A DNA stretch of 7,004 nucleotides from the NCBI GenBank assembly GCA_002309235.1, contig DBXA01000019.1, positions 2,982 to 9,985 on the forward strand, given 5' to 3'. The notes under the pieces were generated by a model that saw only the letters and a program-made list of their open reading frames with translations, had not been told where the DNA came from and made no database searches. The position numbers and the translations under genes were made by a program. Of this stretch, positions 1-5,691 are shown one piece after another (the first letter of the stretch is position 1; every line of letters begins with the position of its first letter). Source of the stretch: Christensenella sp. UBA1224. Its GTDB lineage: Bacteria > Bacillota > Clostridia > Christensenellales > Aristaeellaceae.

Positions 1-851
1 AGTGTGAGCACAGGCGTCTTCAGGTAGGTATCATCGGAAGGCAGCATAGCCGCCATCTTTTCGAAGTCCTCCGTCGCCTCGTCTTCGATGACGTCCATGA
101 CGTCATCGGCGGTGATGATGCCCACCAGTCTGTCCTCATGATCTACGACCGGGATAGACATAAGGTCATACTTGCGAACCGTATCCGCTACGACCTCCTG
201 GTCATCCATCGTATGGACACTGACCGGGTTCGGCGTCATATAATCGCTGACCTGGGCATCCTCCGGAGCCAGTATCAGAGTCCTCAGCGGTATCGTGCCT
301 CTCAGGTGCCGGCTCTCGTCGATCACGTACAGCGTATATATGGTCTCTTTATCGACTCCGGTCCGCCTTATCTCCTCCATTGCCTGACGAACGGTGCACG
401 GCGTATGGAACTCACAGTATTCGATGGTCATGAGGGAGCCTGCCGAATTTTCCGGGTAACGAAGGAACTGATTGATCAGATTCCTGGTATGCTCATCGGT
501 ATTCTGGAGCACCCTCTTGACGACGCCGGCAGGCAGCTCCTCAAGAAAGTCGACCGCATCATCCAGGAACATGGAATCGATCAGGTTATGTATTTCGGAA
601 TCACCTATGCTGTCGATCAGCTCACGCTGTTTGTCCGGCTCCATGTAACTGAAGACATCAGCGGATATATCTTTCGGCAGTATCCGGAATACGATAAGCA
701 TTTTTTCCGGAGAGAGCATGGAGATATATTCCGCGATATCTACATTTTCGAGCATGGAAAGTGCACCGCGCAGCTCCGTATGCCTTCCGGCTTCAAGCAA
801 TTTATCCAGTTTTGTACGGATCGTTTCAATATCAAACGCCAATGACAACAT
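1..851 (-). CDS. mgtE: Magnesium transporter MgtE, N-terminal 283 residues (partial, runs off the left edge)
   Basis: MgtE is a dimeric inner-membrane Mg2+ channel whose cytosolic N and CBS domains sense intracellular Mg2+ and close the pore. I translated the minus strand by hand. Residues about 5-130 form the helical N domain (e.g. MLSPEKMLIVFRILPKDIS, then FLDDAVDFLEELPAGVVKR). The characteristic YPENSAGSLMT follows near 130-140, then CBS1, then CBS2 starting near YMTPNPVSVHTMDD (about 204), with IPVVDHEDRLVGIITADDV and the acidic IEDEATEDFEKMA linker to the plug helix. The membrane domain (normally the last ~180 residues of ~450) lies outside the window. The start is uncertain. ATG at 851 directly abuts the AAGGGG Shine-Dalgarno (852-857), so TTG at 842 (9-base spacing) may be used instead. 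The gene is preceded by a terminator-containing leader, so transcription attenuation is likely. Confidence 0.95.
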   Translation of the reverse strand, partial: MLSLAFDIETIRTKLDKLLEAGRHTELRGALSMLENVDIAEYISMLSPEKMLIVFRILPKDISADVFSYMEPDKQRELIDSIGDSEIHNLIDSMFLDDAVDFLEELPAGVVKRVLQNTDEHTRNLINQFLRYPENSAGSLMTIEYCEFHTPCTVRQAMEEIRRTGVDKETIYTLYVIDESRHLRGTIPLRTLILAPEDAQVSDYMTPNPVSVHTMDDQEVVADTVRKYDLMSIPVVDHEDRLVGIITADDVMDVIEDEATEDFEKMAAMLPSDDTYLKTPVLT

Positions 852-881
852 CCCCTTATCGTGATCTCTCTTCACAATGAG

Positions 882-916
882 AAAAAAAGCCAAGCAAGCG
901 CATTCGCGCAATTGGC
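882..916 (-). terminator. Intrinsic terminator in the mgtE leader
   Basis: On the minus strand GCCAA (916-912) pairs with TTGGC (893-889). An inner GCGC (909-906) pairs with GCGC (901-898) around a GAAT loop, and seven T residues follow (888-882). It ends 31 bases before the mgtE ATG and lies 215 bases beyond the upstream gene. It could simply end the upstream operon. However, a promoter-like -35 and a folded region lie between that operon and the hairpin, which suggests an attenuator for mgtE. Confidence 0.8.
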
Positions 917-946
917 CGAACGGAGATGTGCCCCTGAAGGAAATGA

Positions 947-1015
947 TCAGTGAACCCTTCGATGAACGGCACTCGGATCATTGACAGGCACACAACTTCG
1001 ACCGCCGTCATCCAT
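947..1015 (-). CDS. Possible 22-residue leader peptide upstream of mgtE
   Basis: An ATG at 1015 opens 22 codons ending in TGA at 949-947. The peptide begins MDDGGRSCVPV and ends SAVHRRVH. It is preceded by GGGGGTGA (1028-1021), which matches 7 of 8 bases of the ideal GGAGGTGA, with 8 bases between the G-run and ATG. That is one of the strongest ribosome binding sites in the window, and no other gene explains it. The start codon lies inside the 5' arm of P1 and the stop inside the 3' arm of P3, so translation would reshape the leader fold. A second ATG at 1011 in another frame opens 51 codons to TAA at 858-856, right at the mgtE ribosome binding site; its spacing (12 bases) is poorer. Short ORFs occur by chance, so this is a candidate only. 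Confidence 0.35.
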   Translation of the reverse strand: MDDGGRSCVPVNDPSAVHRRVH

Positions 1016-1056
1016 TCGGTTCACCCCCAATATGAGATAAAAGGAACCGCAAATTC

Positions 1057-1069
1057 CCTTATAATAAGG
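1057..1069. repeat. Perfect 13-bp palindrome near the presumed mgtE transcription start
   Basis: CCTTAT-A-ATAAGG has 6-bp arms around a single central base. It overlaps the end of the weak -10 and the presumed start site, the usual place for a repressor operator. It could instead be a chance A/T-rich palindrome. Confidence 0.35.
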
Positions 1070-1095
1070 TTACTGCAATGAAACAGCCGTGTCAA
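1067..1095 (-). promoter_or_regulatory. Possible mgtE promoter (perfect -35, weak -10)
   Basis: TTGACA on the minus strand (1095-1090) is followed after 17 bases by TAACCT (1072-1067), which matches the -10 consensus at only 3 of 6 positions. A better -10 (TATTAT, 1066-1061) lies 23 bases away, which is too far for normal spacing. Transcription from here would start near 1060 and include the whole folded leader. Confidence 0.35.
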
Positions 1096-1130
1096 GAGCG
1101 ATGTCAGAGATATTTTATTACAATTACTTT

Positions 1131-1631
1131 TCAAAGAAGGAACGATAGGAATGAGACCGCGCCTGTTGCAATAAGCGTCATGATACCGCAGGCGGTGATA
1201 TTGCCGAAAAGTATCACGCAGGCCGCAGGAAGCCGCTTGATATCCAGGAGCACGGCGATAGCCGAGCCCGTCCATACGCCTGTCCCCGGAAGCGGCAGCG
1301 CTACGAACAGATACAGAGCCCACAGGCTGCCCTTGCGCATCTTCGCAGCCTTTTCCTGCGCTTTTGTGATAAACCTGTCCGCAAGATACCGGATCGGCTT
1401 GATCGGCCAGGAAAGCACCCAGTCGAGTATAGGCCTCAGTAGCCACAGCAGGAACGGCATCGGAAGCGTGGACGCGATCACCGCCAGAAGGAATGCCGGC
1501 AATGCGGGCATTCCCGCGGCAAGGGCAGTTACAACCGCGTACCTGCCTTCAAAAGTGGGAACCATACTGAGAAGGCAGGTCGTTATTACCTTCCCCAAAT
1601 TTTCCGAAAGGATAAATGCGCCTTCGTTCAT
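1131..1631 (-). CDS. Small multidrug export family membrane protein (COG2426/PF06695)
   Basis: This 166-residue, strongly hydrophobic protein has the family hallmarks. There is a conserved VPTFEGRYAV segment (P25, E28, R30) in the first hydrophobic hairpin and a PLPGTGVWTG motif (113-122) before the last membrane segments. Hydrophobic stretches lie at about 12-25, 31-66, 104-130 and 137-166. A basic cytosolic loop (KAQEKAAKMRKG, about 90-101) separates the halves. The family name says drug export, but to my knowledge transport of a specific drug is not established for most members; the re-entrant hairpin pattern recalls the DedA superfamily, so a lipid or ion role is equally possible. ATG at 1631 is chosen over the in-frame TTG at 1634 because GGAGG lies 6 bases upstream. 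The gene follows the TPR gene by 48 bases and is probably the last gene of that operon. Confidence 0.85.
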   Translation of the reverse strand: MNEGAFILSENLGKVITTCLLSMVPTFEGRYAVVTALAAGMPALPAFLLAVIASTLPMPFLLWLLRPILDWVLSWPIKPIRYLADRFITKAQEKAAKMRKGSLWALYLFVALPLPGTGVWTGSAIAVLLDIKRLPAACVILFGNITACGIMTLIATGAVSFLSFLL

Positions 1632-1637
1632 CAAAAT

Positions 1638-1642
1638 CCTCC
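1638..1642 (-). promoter_or_regulatory. Ribosome binding site deciding the start of the small multidrug export gene
   Basis: GGAGG on the minus strand is 6 bases from ATG at 1631 but only 3 from TTG at 1634, which favours the ATG. Confidence 0.7.
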
Positions 1643-1679
1643 GTTTCGATCCGTATGCGTCTGCCGTTCGTGTCCTTCC

Positions 1680-2417
1680 TCAGTGAATACTATCCCTGAG
1701 CGAAACCGCCATTTCACGCGTGGTCGTGCACAGTGCGGAGTAGTTGCCTATCACGGCATGGTCAAGTATCTCCTTTGCTTCCTCATCCCTGCCCGCTTCA
1801 TGGTAAAGCTTGCCGAGATAATACAGCGTATCGACCTGCTTCGGATTGAACTTATGCGCCTTTTCAAAATACGGCAGCGCTTCTTCCGGCCGGCCCATGC
1901 GCAGATACATCTGCCCCATGTTGTCGAGGATGACGGCATCCTCATCGTCGTAGGCCATAGCCTCCTTGTTGAACTCCTCCGCCTCGGTGAAATCCCCGGT
2001 CTGTTCCGCTTTCTCTATGAGCATATAGCCGAGGGAGCCGTATATCGTACCCATTTTCCGGTCCTGGAACACGCCCTTCATCAGCTCGATCGCCTGGTCA
2101 AGCTTTCCCTTCTTCCACAGGCAGATGGAGTAGTTGACGCGCAGCTTCTGCTTATCCGCTTTCTGACGCGTTGTTTTATCCGCCCTGCGGATCAGCTCCA
2201 TCGCTTCATCAAACCTCTGAAATCTCATGAGCAGCACGCTGTACGCCTCAAGATACATCGGCGCGCAGTTCTTATCTACCGCTGCCTTCGCGTAATTCGC
2301 GAGCGCGCTCTGGTATTTGGCATCCGCTTCCTTTACCTTTTCCTCGCCTGAAAGCTTATTTCCGTTGATATGATCAAGGTATGCCTTTCGGCCATGCAGC
2401 CATCCTGATATGGACAT
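1680..2417 (-). CDS. Tetratricopeptide-repeat protein, 245 residues
   Basis: This is a soluble, all-helical protein with several TPR units. The clearest are residues 161-194 (AVILDNMGQMYLRMGRPEEA, ending in NPKQ) and 195-228 (DTLYYLGKLYHEAGRDEEAK). Degenerate units lie at about 57-90 (MYLEAYSVLLMRFQRFDEAM) and 91-124 (NYSICLWKKGKLDQAIELM). There is no signal peptide and no catalytic motif; residues 5-17 are mildly hydrophobic but broken by charges. TPR arrays bind other proteins, so this is probably an adaptor or scaffold; the partner cannot be read from the sequence. ATG at 2417 begins 1 base after the TAA of the exonuclease gene. Its GGGAGG site lies inside that gene's last codons, so the two are probably translationally coupled. 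That makes the exonuclease, which also ends in TPR-like helices, the first partner to test. Confidence 0.85.
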   Translation of the reverse strand: MSISGWLHGRKAYLDHINGNKLSGEEKVKEADAKYQSALANYAKAAVDKNCAPMYLEAYSVLLMRFQRFDEAMELIRRADKTTRQKADKQKLRVNYSICLWKKGKLDQAIELMKGVFQDRKMGTIYGSLGYMLIEKAEQTGDFTEAEEFNKEAMAYDDEDAVILDNMGQMYLRMGRPEEALPYFEKAHKFNPKQVDTLYYLGKLYHEAGRDEEAKEILDHAVIGNYSALCTTTREMAVSLRDSIH

Positions 2418-2418
2418 C

Positions 2419-3576
2419 TTATTCTTCCTCCCTGTTCATTAATCTTTTTTTCAGTCTGTTCACTCGCTTTTGGGCGCTGTCACGGCCAAGTGCATCCGAA
2501 AGCTCAAGAGCGCGCGTCGCGTACCGCAGCGCCGTCTTCAGATCGCGGAGCACGTGCTCATAATACTTCGCCAACTGCGTATAGGGAAACATGCCGCAGG
2601 TCCCGGCAGATATCATCTTCTCCAGGTGTCTTAAGCGCTCCTCATCCCTTCCCTGCTGCCTGAGCATCCTGTCAAGCTCCACAGCAGCCTTTTCCCGGGA
2701 AGGCCTGCTCCTCAAAGCCGCTATGCTCGTTGCCGGGATATACCGTTCTGCGCTCTCATACAATCTCTCCGCTACGTCCCTTTCACCCTGTTTTTCAAGC
2801 GTTATCGCCATACTGAGCTGATCCGCGCTGTCACAGAGCCTGTCAGGCTCATCAAAGCAGGCGCATAAGGCGCACAGCAGAGAGGACATGGATATGATAT
2901 CGTGCCTGTTGTGTTCGATGACCTCCTCCAATACGGACATATCACCTGTACGGAGGTATTCAAAATACCTTTCCGGCGCTTCGCTTCCGGGAAGATCCGC
3001 CTCGCGCTCATAGCCGAGTATTTCCTCCTCGAGCCGCGTGAGCCTGACACTGCCAAGCCTCCTCTTCCAGAGCCTGCGGGAATGCTTGAGAAGGTCCAGG
3101 GAATCCATATCCTCCAGAGGATATTCGCGCCGGTTCATAGTACATCTGGTGTTGAGGAGCGGAAGATCAAAGGTATTGCCGTTGAAGGTGACCACCATGT
3201 CGAAATCTTCCGCAACCCTCGCAAGTTCCCCGATCAGCATATCTTCGCTGGCATAATCCTTCATAAGGATCTGCCTGGTATGGAAATCCGTCCCTCTGAC
3301 CCAGCCGAGGCCTACAAGGAACGCTACCGTTCCCACGCCGCCGGAAAGCCCCGTCGTCTCCGTATCGAGAAAGAGCATCCTTTCAATATCCGGCTCCGCA
3401 TCGGCGCATTCAAGCCGTTTCATGCCGGCAGCGCCAAGATGAAACAGCCTTTCATCTGCCGTTGTCGCGTTCTCGCGTATCTCAAGACCCGCAGCCGGTT
3501 TGGAAGGCTTTGGACTTACGGACGATGAGATACCGATACCGCGCAGCCTGCTGCGCAGTAATGACATATCCGACAT
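2419..3576 (-). CDS. mrfB: YprB/MrfB-like DEDD exonuclease (RNase H fold) with TPR-like C-terminus
   Basis: The 385 residues match the layout of Bacillus subtilis YprB, renamed MrfB: a metal-dependent DEDD exonuclease that works with the helicase MrfA (YprA) in excision of mitomycin C lesions. Residues 67-75 hold exo I, MLFLDTETTG (D71, E73). VVTFNGNTFDLPLL (128-141) is exo II with D137. The region around D158/D161 and RLGSVRL follows, and EHNRHDIISM (221-230) gives the exo III H222-x3-D226 pair. Residues about 250-385 are paired helices resembling TPRs (LEKQGERDVAERLYESAERY; YTQLAKYYEHVLRDLKTAL). The first 65 residues are a poorly conserved lead-in. ATG at 3576 has GGAGGGG 8 bases upstream; ATG at 3567 is an alternative. 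No mrfA helicase gene is in the window. Orthology to MrfB is inferred from architecture. Confidence 0.85.
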   Translation of the reverse strand: MSDMSLLRSRLRGIGISSSVSPKPSKPAAGLEIRENATTADERLFHLGAAGMKRLECADAEPDIERMLFLDTETTGLSGGVGTVAFLVGLGWVRGTDFHTRQILMKDYASEDMLIGELARVAEDFDMVVTFNGNTFDLPLLNTRCTMNRREYPLEDMDSLDLLKHSRRLWKRRLGSVRLTRLEEEILGYEREADLPGSEAPERYFEYLRTGDMSVLEEVIEHNRHDIISMSSLLCALCACFDEPDRLCDSADQLSMAITLEKQGERDVAERLYESAERYIPATSIAALRSRPSREKAAVELDRMLRQQGRDEERLRHLEKMISAGTCGMFPYTQLAKYYEHVLRDLKTALRYATRALELSDALGRDSAQKRVNRLKKRLMNREEE

Positions 3577-3614
3577 CCGGCCGTCCCCTCCGCTTGCAAA
3601 CGATCATCATTTTC

Positions 3615-3652
3615 CGGGCGGCATCTGCCCGAACCGCCGCATGTGCTGCGGC
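3615..3652 (-). repeat. Two tandem GC-rich hairpins in the exonuclease 5' leader
   Basis: GCCGCA (3652-3647) pairs with TGCGGC (3641-3636) around a 5-base loop. A second stem, CGGGC (3631-3627) with GCCCG (3619-3615), has a 7-base loop. No T-run follows, so neither is a terminator. They could stabilise the mRNA or hold a protein-binding site; no known RNA family is recognised. Confidence 0.4.
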
Positions 3653-3684
3653 TGACATGAAAACCTCATGATTCTATATGCAGT

Positions 3685-3693
3685 ATTATACCA
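3685..3693 (-). promoter_or_regulatory. Extended -10 promoter for the exonuclease operon
   Basis: The minus strand reads TGGTATAAT, a perfect TATAAT with the TGn extension. The -35 region is weak (TGGCAA at 18 bases), as is common for extended -10 promoters. Transcription would start near 3678, about 100 bases before the ATG. It is divergent from and close to the promoter of the ABC-F gene. Confidence 0.6.
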
Positions 3694-3708
3694 CATGGAA
3701 GACGGTGA

Positions 3709-3738
3709 TTGCCATACAGGCGCATCAAATGATATAAT
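3709..3738 (+). promoter_or_regulatory. Sigma-A type promoter of the ABC-F gene
   Basis: TTGCCA (3709-3714), 18 bases, then a perfect TATAAT (3733-3738). The predicted start is near 3745, giving a leader of about 24 bases with GGAGG (3759-3763) 5 bases before the ATG. Confidence 0.7.
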
Positions 3739-3768
3739 TGCTGAAAACAGACCCAAACGGAGGAGAAT

Positions 3769-5556
3769 ATGCGCATCTCTGTCGAAAATGTATGCCGTAA
3801 CTATGGCGGGAAGCCGGTCCTCGACCACGTAACGCTTCCGATTACCGAAAAGAGCCGCATAGGCCTTATCGGCGTAAACGGGACAGGCAAGAGCACGCTT
3901 CTCAGGCTCATCGCAGGCCTGGACGAACCCGACAGCGGTTCCGTTACGGTATTTCCCGGCGTACAGATCTCATATCTCCCGCAGACGCCCGAAAACGTAA
4001 AAGGGAATACGGTGCTCGAACAGGTGTTCGCGAATTGCTCTCCTTCTTTTCGCGATATGAACGAATATGAGGCAAAGACAATGCTCACGCGCCTGGGCAT
4101 CAATGATTTCGATCGGGATATCTCCGAGCTTTCAGGCGGTCAGCGGAAGCGGGCTGCCCTTGCCGCCGCGTTCATCCGCCCTGCGGATGTGCTGATACTC
4201 GATGAACCGACCAACCACCTGGACACGGATATGATCGATTGGCTTGAAGGACAATTGAAACGGTATTCCGGTTCCGTCATCATGGTCACACATGACAGAT
4301 ACTTTCTGGACAGAGTCGTAAATACGATCGTTGAAATAAGCCATGCTCACCTTTATTCATATGAGACGAATTATTCGGGTTATCTGAAGCTTCGCGCCGA
4401 AAGGCTGGATATGTCCCTCGCGTCGGAAAGAAAACGCCAATCCATACTCCGCCGTGAATACGAATGGATCACGCGCGGCGCACAGGCCCGAACGACAAAA
4501 TCCGGAGAACGCATCAGGCGCTATGAAGCGCTTCTCAATGAAGACGCTCCTGAAGTCCAAAGGAATATAGAAATAACCGCCGGTTCTTCCCGGCTTGGCA
4601 AAAAAACGCTTGAGCTTAAGCAGATCACCAAGGCTTTCTCCGGCAGAACAGTGATACAGCCCTTCAGCTACACGCTCCTGAAAGATGACCGGATCGGCGT
4701 CGTAGGCCGCAACGGAGCAGGGAAAAGCACGCTGCTCAATATGATAGGCGGGCTGCTTACGCCTGACGCAGGAGAGATCGAAAGGGGAGCAACGGTCCGG
4801 ATAGGCTATTTCAGGCAGGAAAACGAAGCGCTCGATCCCCATCAACGGGTATTGGATTATATCAACAATATATCGCCTGCACTGCACACGGCAGAAGGCA
4901 GCATATCTTCCGTCATAATGCTGGAAAAATTCCTGTTTCCGGCAGAAACCCACAGGGATGAGATAGGCCGCCTCAGCGGAGGCGAAAGGCGCAGGCTGTA
5001 TCTGCTCGGAATATTGATGAGTGCTCCGAACGTCCTGCTGCTCGATGAGCCGACAAACGATCTGGATATCGAAACGCTCACGATACTCGAGGAATACCTC
5101 GTAACCTTCCCCGGAGCTGCCATCGCTGTCTCCCATGACAGGTACTTCCTGGATAAAACGGCCCGCAGCATATTCGAGATACGTCGAGACGGCGAGGTGC
5201 GCACCTATACGGGAGGCTTTTCCGATTACGCGGCCAAGCGTGAGCCTGACACGGAGAAGAGCAGCGCAAAGCCTGAAAAGGTACAAAAGGAGATCCCCAA
5301 GCCCTCGCGGCCCGGGAAGCTGCGCTTTTCCTTCAAGGAGCAGCGCGAATTTGAGACCATAGACGATGATATCGCGGCGCTTGAATCCGAGATAGCCGAA
5401 TGCGAAGCACTGATCAGCGTAAATGCCAGCGATTATATCAAGCTTGGGGAACTGACAGCGCAAAAAGAGAAGCTCACTGCCATGCTTGATGAAAAAACCG
5501 AAAGGTGGGTGTATCTGAACGATCTGGCGGAAAGGATAGAAGCACAAAAAAGCTAA
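3769..5556 (+). CDS. uup: ABC-F family ATPase, Uup type
   Basis: This is a cytosolic protein of 595 residues with two ABC ATPase domains and no membrane segments. Domain 1 has Walker A GVNGTGKST (35-43), signature LSGGQ (121-125), Walker B VLILDEPTNHLD (141-152, catalytic E146) and switch H175. Domain 2 has GRNGAGKST (313-321), LSGGE (402-406), VLLLDEPTNDLD (422-433, E427) and H456. The linker (about 190-280) contains the basic GAQARTTKSGERIRRYEALL helix and no arm insertion. Residues 520-595 form the charged coiled-coil C-terminal domain (RFSFKEQREFETIDDDIAAL onward) typical of Uup and absent from EttA. ABC-F proteins act at the ribosomal E site; Uup has also been linked to branched DNA such as Holliday junctions. 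Nothing specifically points to antibiotic target protection. Orthology to E. coli uup is by architecture only. Confidence 0.93.
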   Translation: MRISVENVCRNYGGKPVLDHVTLPITEKSRIGLIGVNGTGKSTLLRLIAGLDEPDSGSVTVFPGVQISYLPQTPENVKGNTVLEQVFANCSPSFRDMNEYEAKTMLTRLGINDFDRDISELSGGQRKRAALAAAFIRPADVLILDEPTNHLDTDMIDWLEGQLKRYSGSVIMVTHDRYFLDRVVNTIVEISHAHLYSYETNYSGYLKLRAERLDMSLASERKRQSILRREYEWITRGAQARTTKSGERIRRYEALLNEDAPEVQRNIEITAGSSRLGKKTLELKQITKAFSGRTVIQPFSYTLLKDDRIGVVGRNGAGKSTLLNMIGGLLTPDAGEIERGATVRIGYFRQENEALDPHQRVLDYINNISPALHTAEGSISSVIMLEKFLFPAETHRDEIGRLSGGERRRLYLLGILMSAPNVLLLDEPTNDLDIETLTILEEYLVTFPGAAIAVSHDRYFLDKTARSIFEIRRDGEVRTYTGGFSDYAAKREPDTEKSSAKPEKVQKEIPKPSRPGKLRFSFKEQREFETIDDDIAALESEIAECEALISVNASDYIKLGELTAQKEKLTAMLDEKTERWVYLNDLAERIEAQKS

Positions 5557-5566
5557 GGAATGACTG

Positions 5567-5597
5567 AAAAAAGAGTAATGAAATGCTATTCTTTTTT
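5567..5597 (+). terminator. A/T-rich hairpin terminator after the ABC-F gene
   Basis: AAAAAAGAGTA (5567-5577) pairs with TATTCTTTTTT (5587-5597) through one G-U, around a 9-base loop. The T-run forms the end of the 3' arm. It starts 10 bases after the stop codon. The stem is weak in G+C, but position and symmetry fit a terminator. Confidence 0.65.
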
Positions 5598-5623
5598 ATC
5601 AATCAACTGATATGTTTTGTATA

Positions 5624-5653
5624 TTGACACAAGGATACTATCACTAGTAGTAT
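5624..5653 (+). promoter_or_regulatory. Promoter of the secreted peptidoglycan-binding protein gene
   Basis: A perfect TTGACA (5624-5629), 18 bases, then TAGTAT (5648-5653, 4 of 6 consensus matches). Transcription would start near 5660, giving a leader of about 30 bases before the ATG at 5692. It lies just after the preceding terminator, so the gene is probably a stand-alone unit. Confidence 0.55.
5635..5653. repeat. Inverted repeat overlapping the -10, possible operator
   Basis: ATACTA (5635-5640) and TAGTAT (5648-5653) are perfect 6-bp inverted arms with a 7-base spacer. The right arm is the -10 element itself and the left arm lies in the promoter spacer, so a dimeric protein bound here would block polymerase. 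A chance A/T-rich match cannot be excluded. Confidence 0.35.
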
Positions 5654-5691
5654 TAAGCATAGAAGGATTAAGTTTTGAAAGGAAGATCACT

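Larger units (their letters stand above)
882..1031 (-). promoter_or_regulatory. Structured mgtE 5' leader, candidate riboswitch or attenuator (not M-box-like)
   Basis: Read as minus-strand RNA, this region has nested pairings. P1 is CCGAAUGG (1019-1012) with CCGUUCGG (923-916), 8 bp including one G-U. P2 is GUGCCU (991-986) with GGGCAC (933-928), 6 bp including one G-U. P3 is AAUGAUC (982-976) with GAUCAUU (948-942), a perfect 7 bp, continued by AGUG (973-970) with CACU (952-949) and a small apical hairpin (969-955). P1 runs straight into the 5' arm of the terminator. AUUGG (1031-1027) can pair with CCAAU (915-911), which would extend P1 across a 7-base bulge and block the terminator. That gives two mutually exclusive folds, as expected of an expression platform. 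The conserved M-box (ykoK) core is not visible by eye. Pairing was found by eye, without energies or alignments. Confidence 0.5.

Noticed and set aside
138..845. Long plus-strand open frame of 235 codons
   Set aside because: It is the antisense of mgtE; the minus-strand translation is unmistakably MgtE, and the plus-strand product resembles nothing.
1683..2351. Plus-strand open frame of 222 codons
   Set aside because: Antisense shadow of the TPR-protein gene, with no ribosome binding site or recognisable product.
3541..3556. Hairpin GCGCAG-CCTG-CTGCGC inside the exonuclease gene
   Set aside because: It falls in codons for an Arg/Leu-rich N-terminus and has no T-run; most likely incidental.
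3482..3658. 58-codon minus-strand ORF starting in the exonuclease leader (ATG 3658, GAGG 5 bases upstream)
   Set aside because: It overlaps the exonuclease start out of frame, is Ala/Arg-rich as expected of GC-rich chance frames, and its binding site is short.
4357..5547. Long minus-strand open frame of 396 codons
   Set aside because: It lies antisense to the ABC-F gene, whose motifs on the plus strand are all intact; the frame is open because of codon bias.
5617..5691. Upstream TTG start for the secreted protein
   Set aside because: It would place 25 residues before a textbook signal peptide and start within the promoter; ATG 5692 has a proper binding site.
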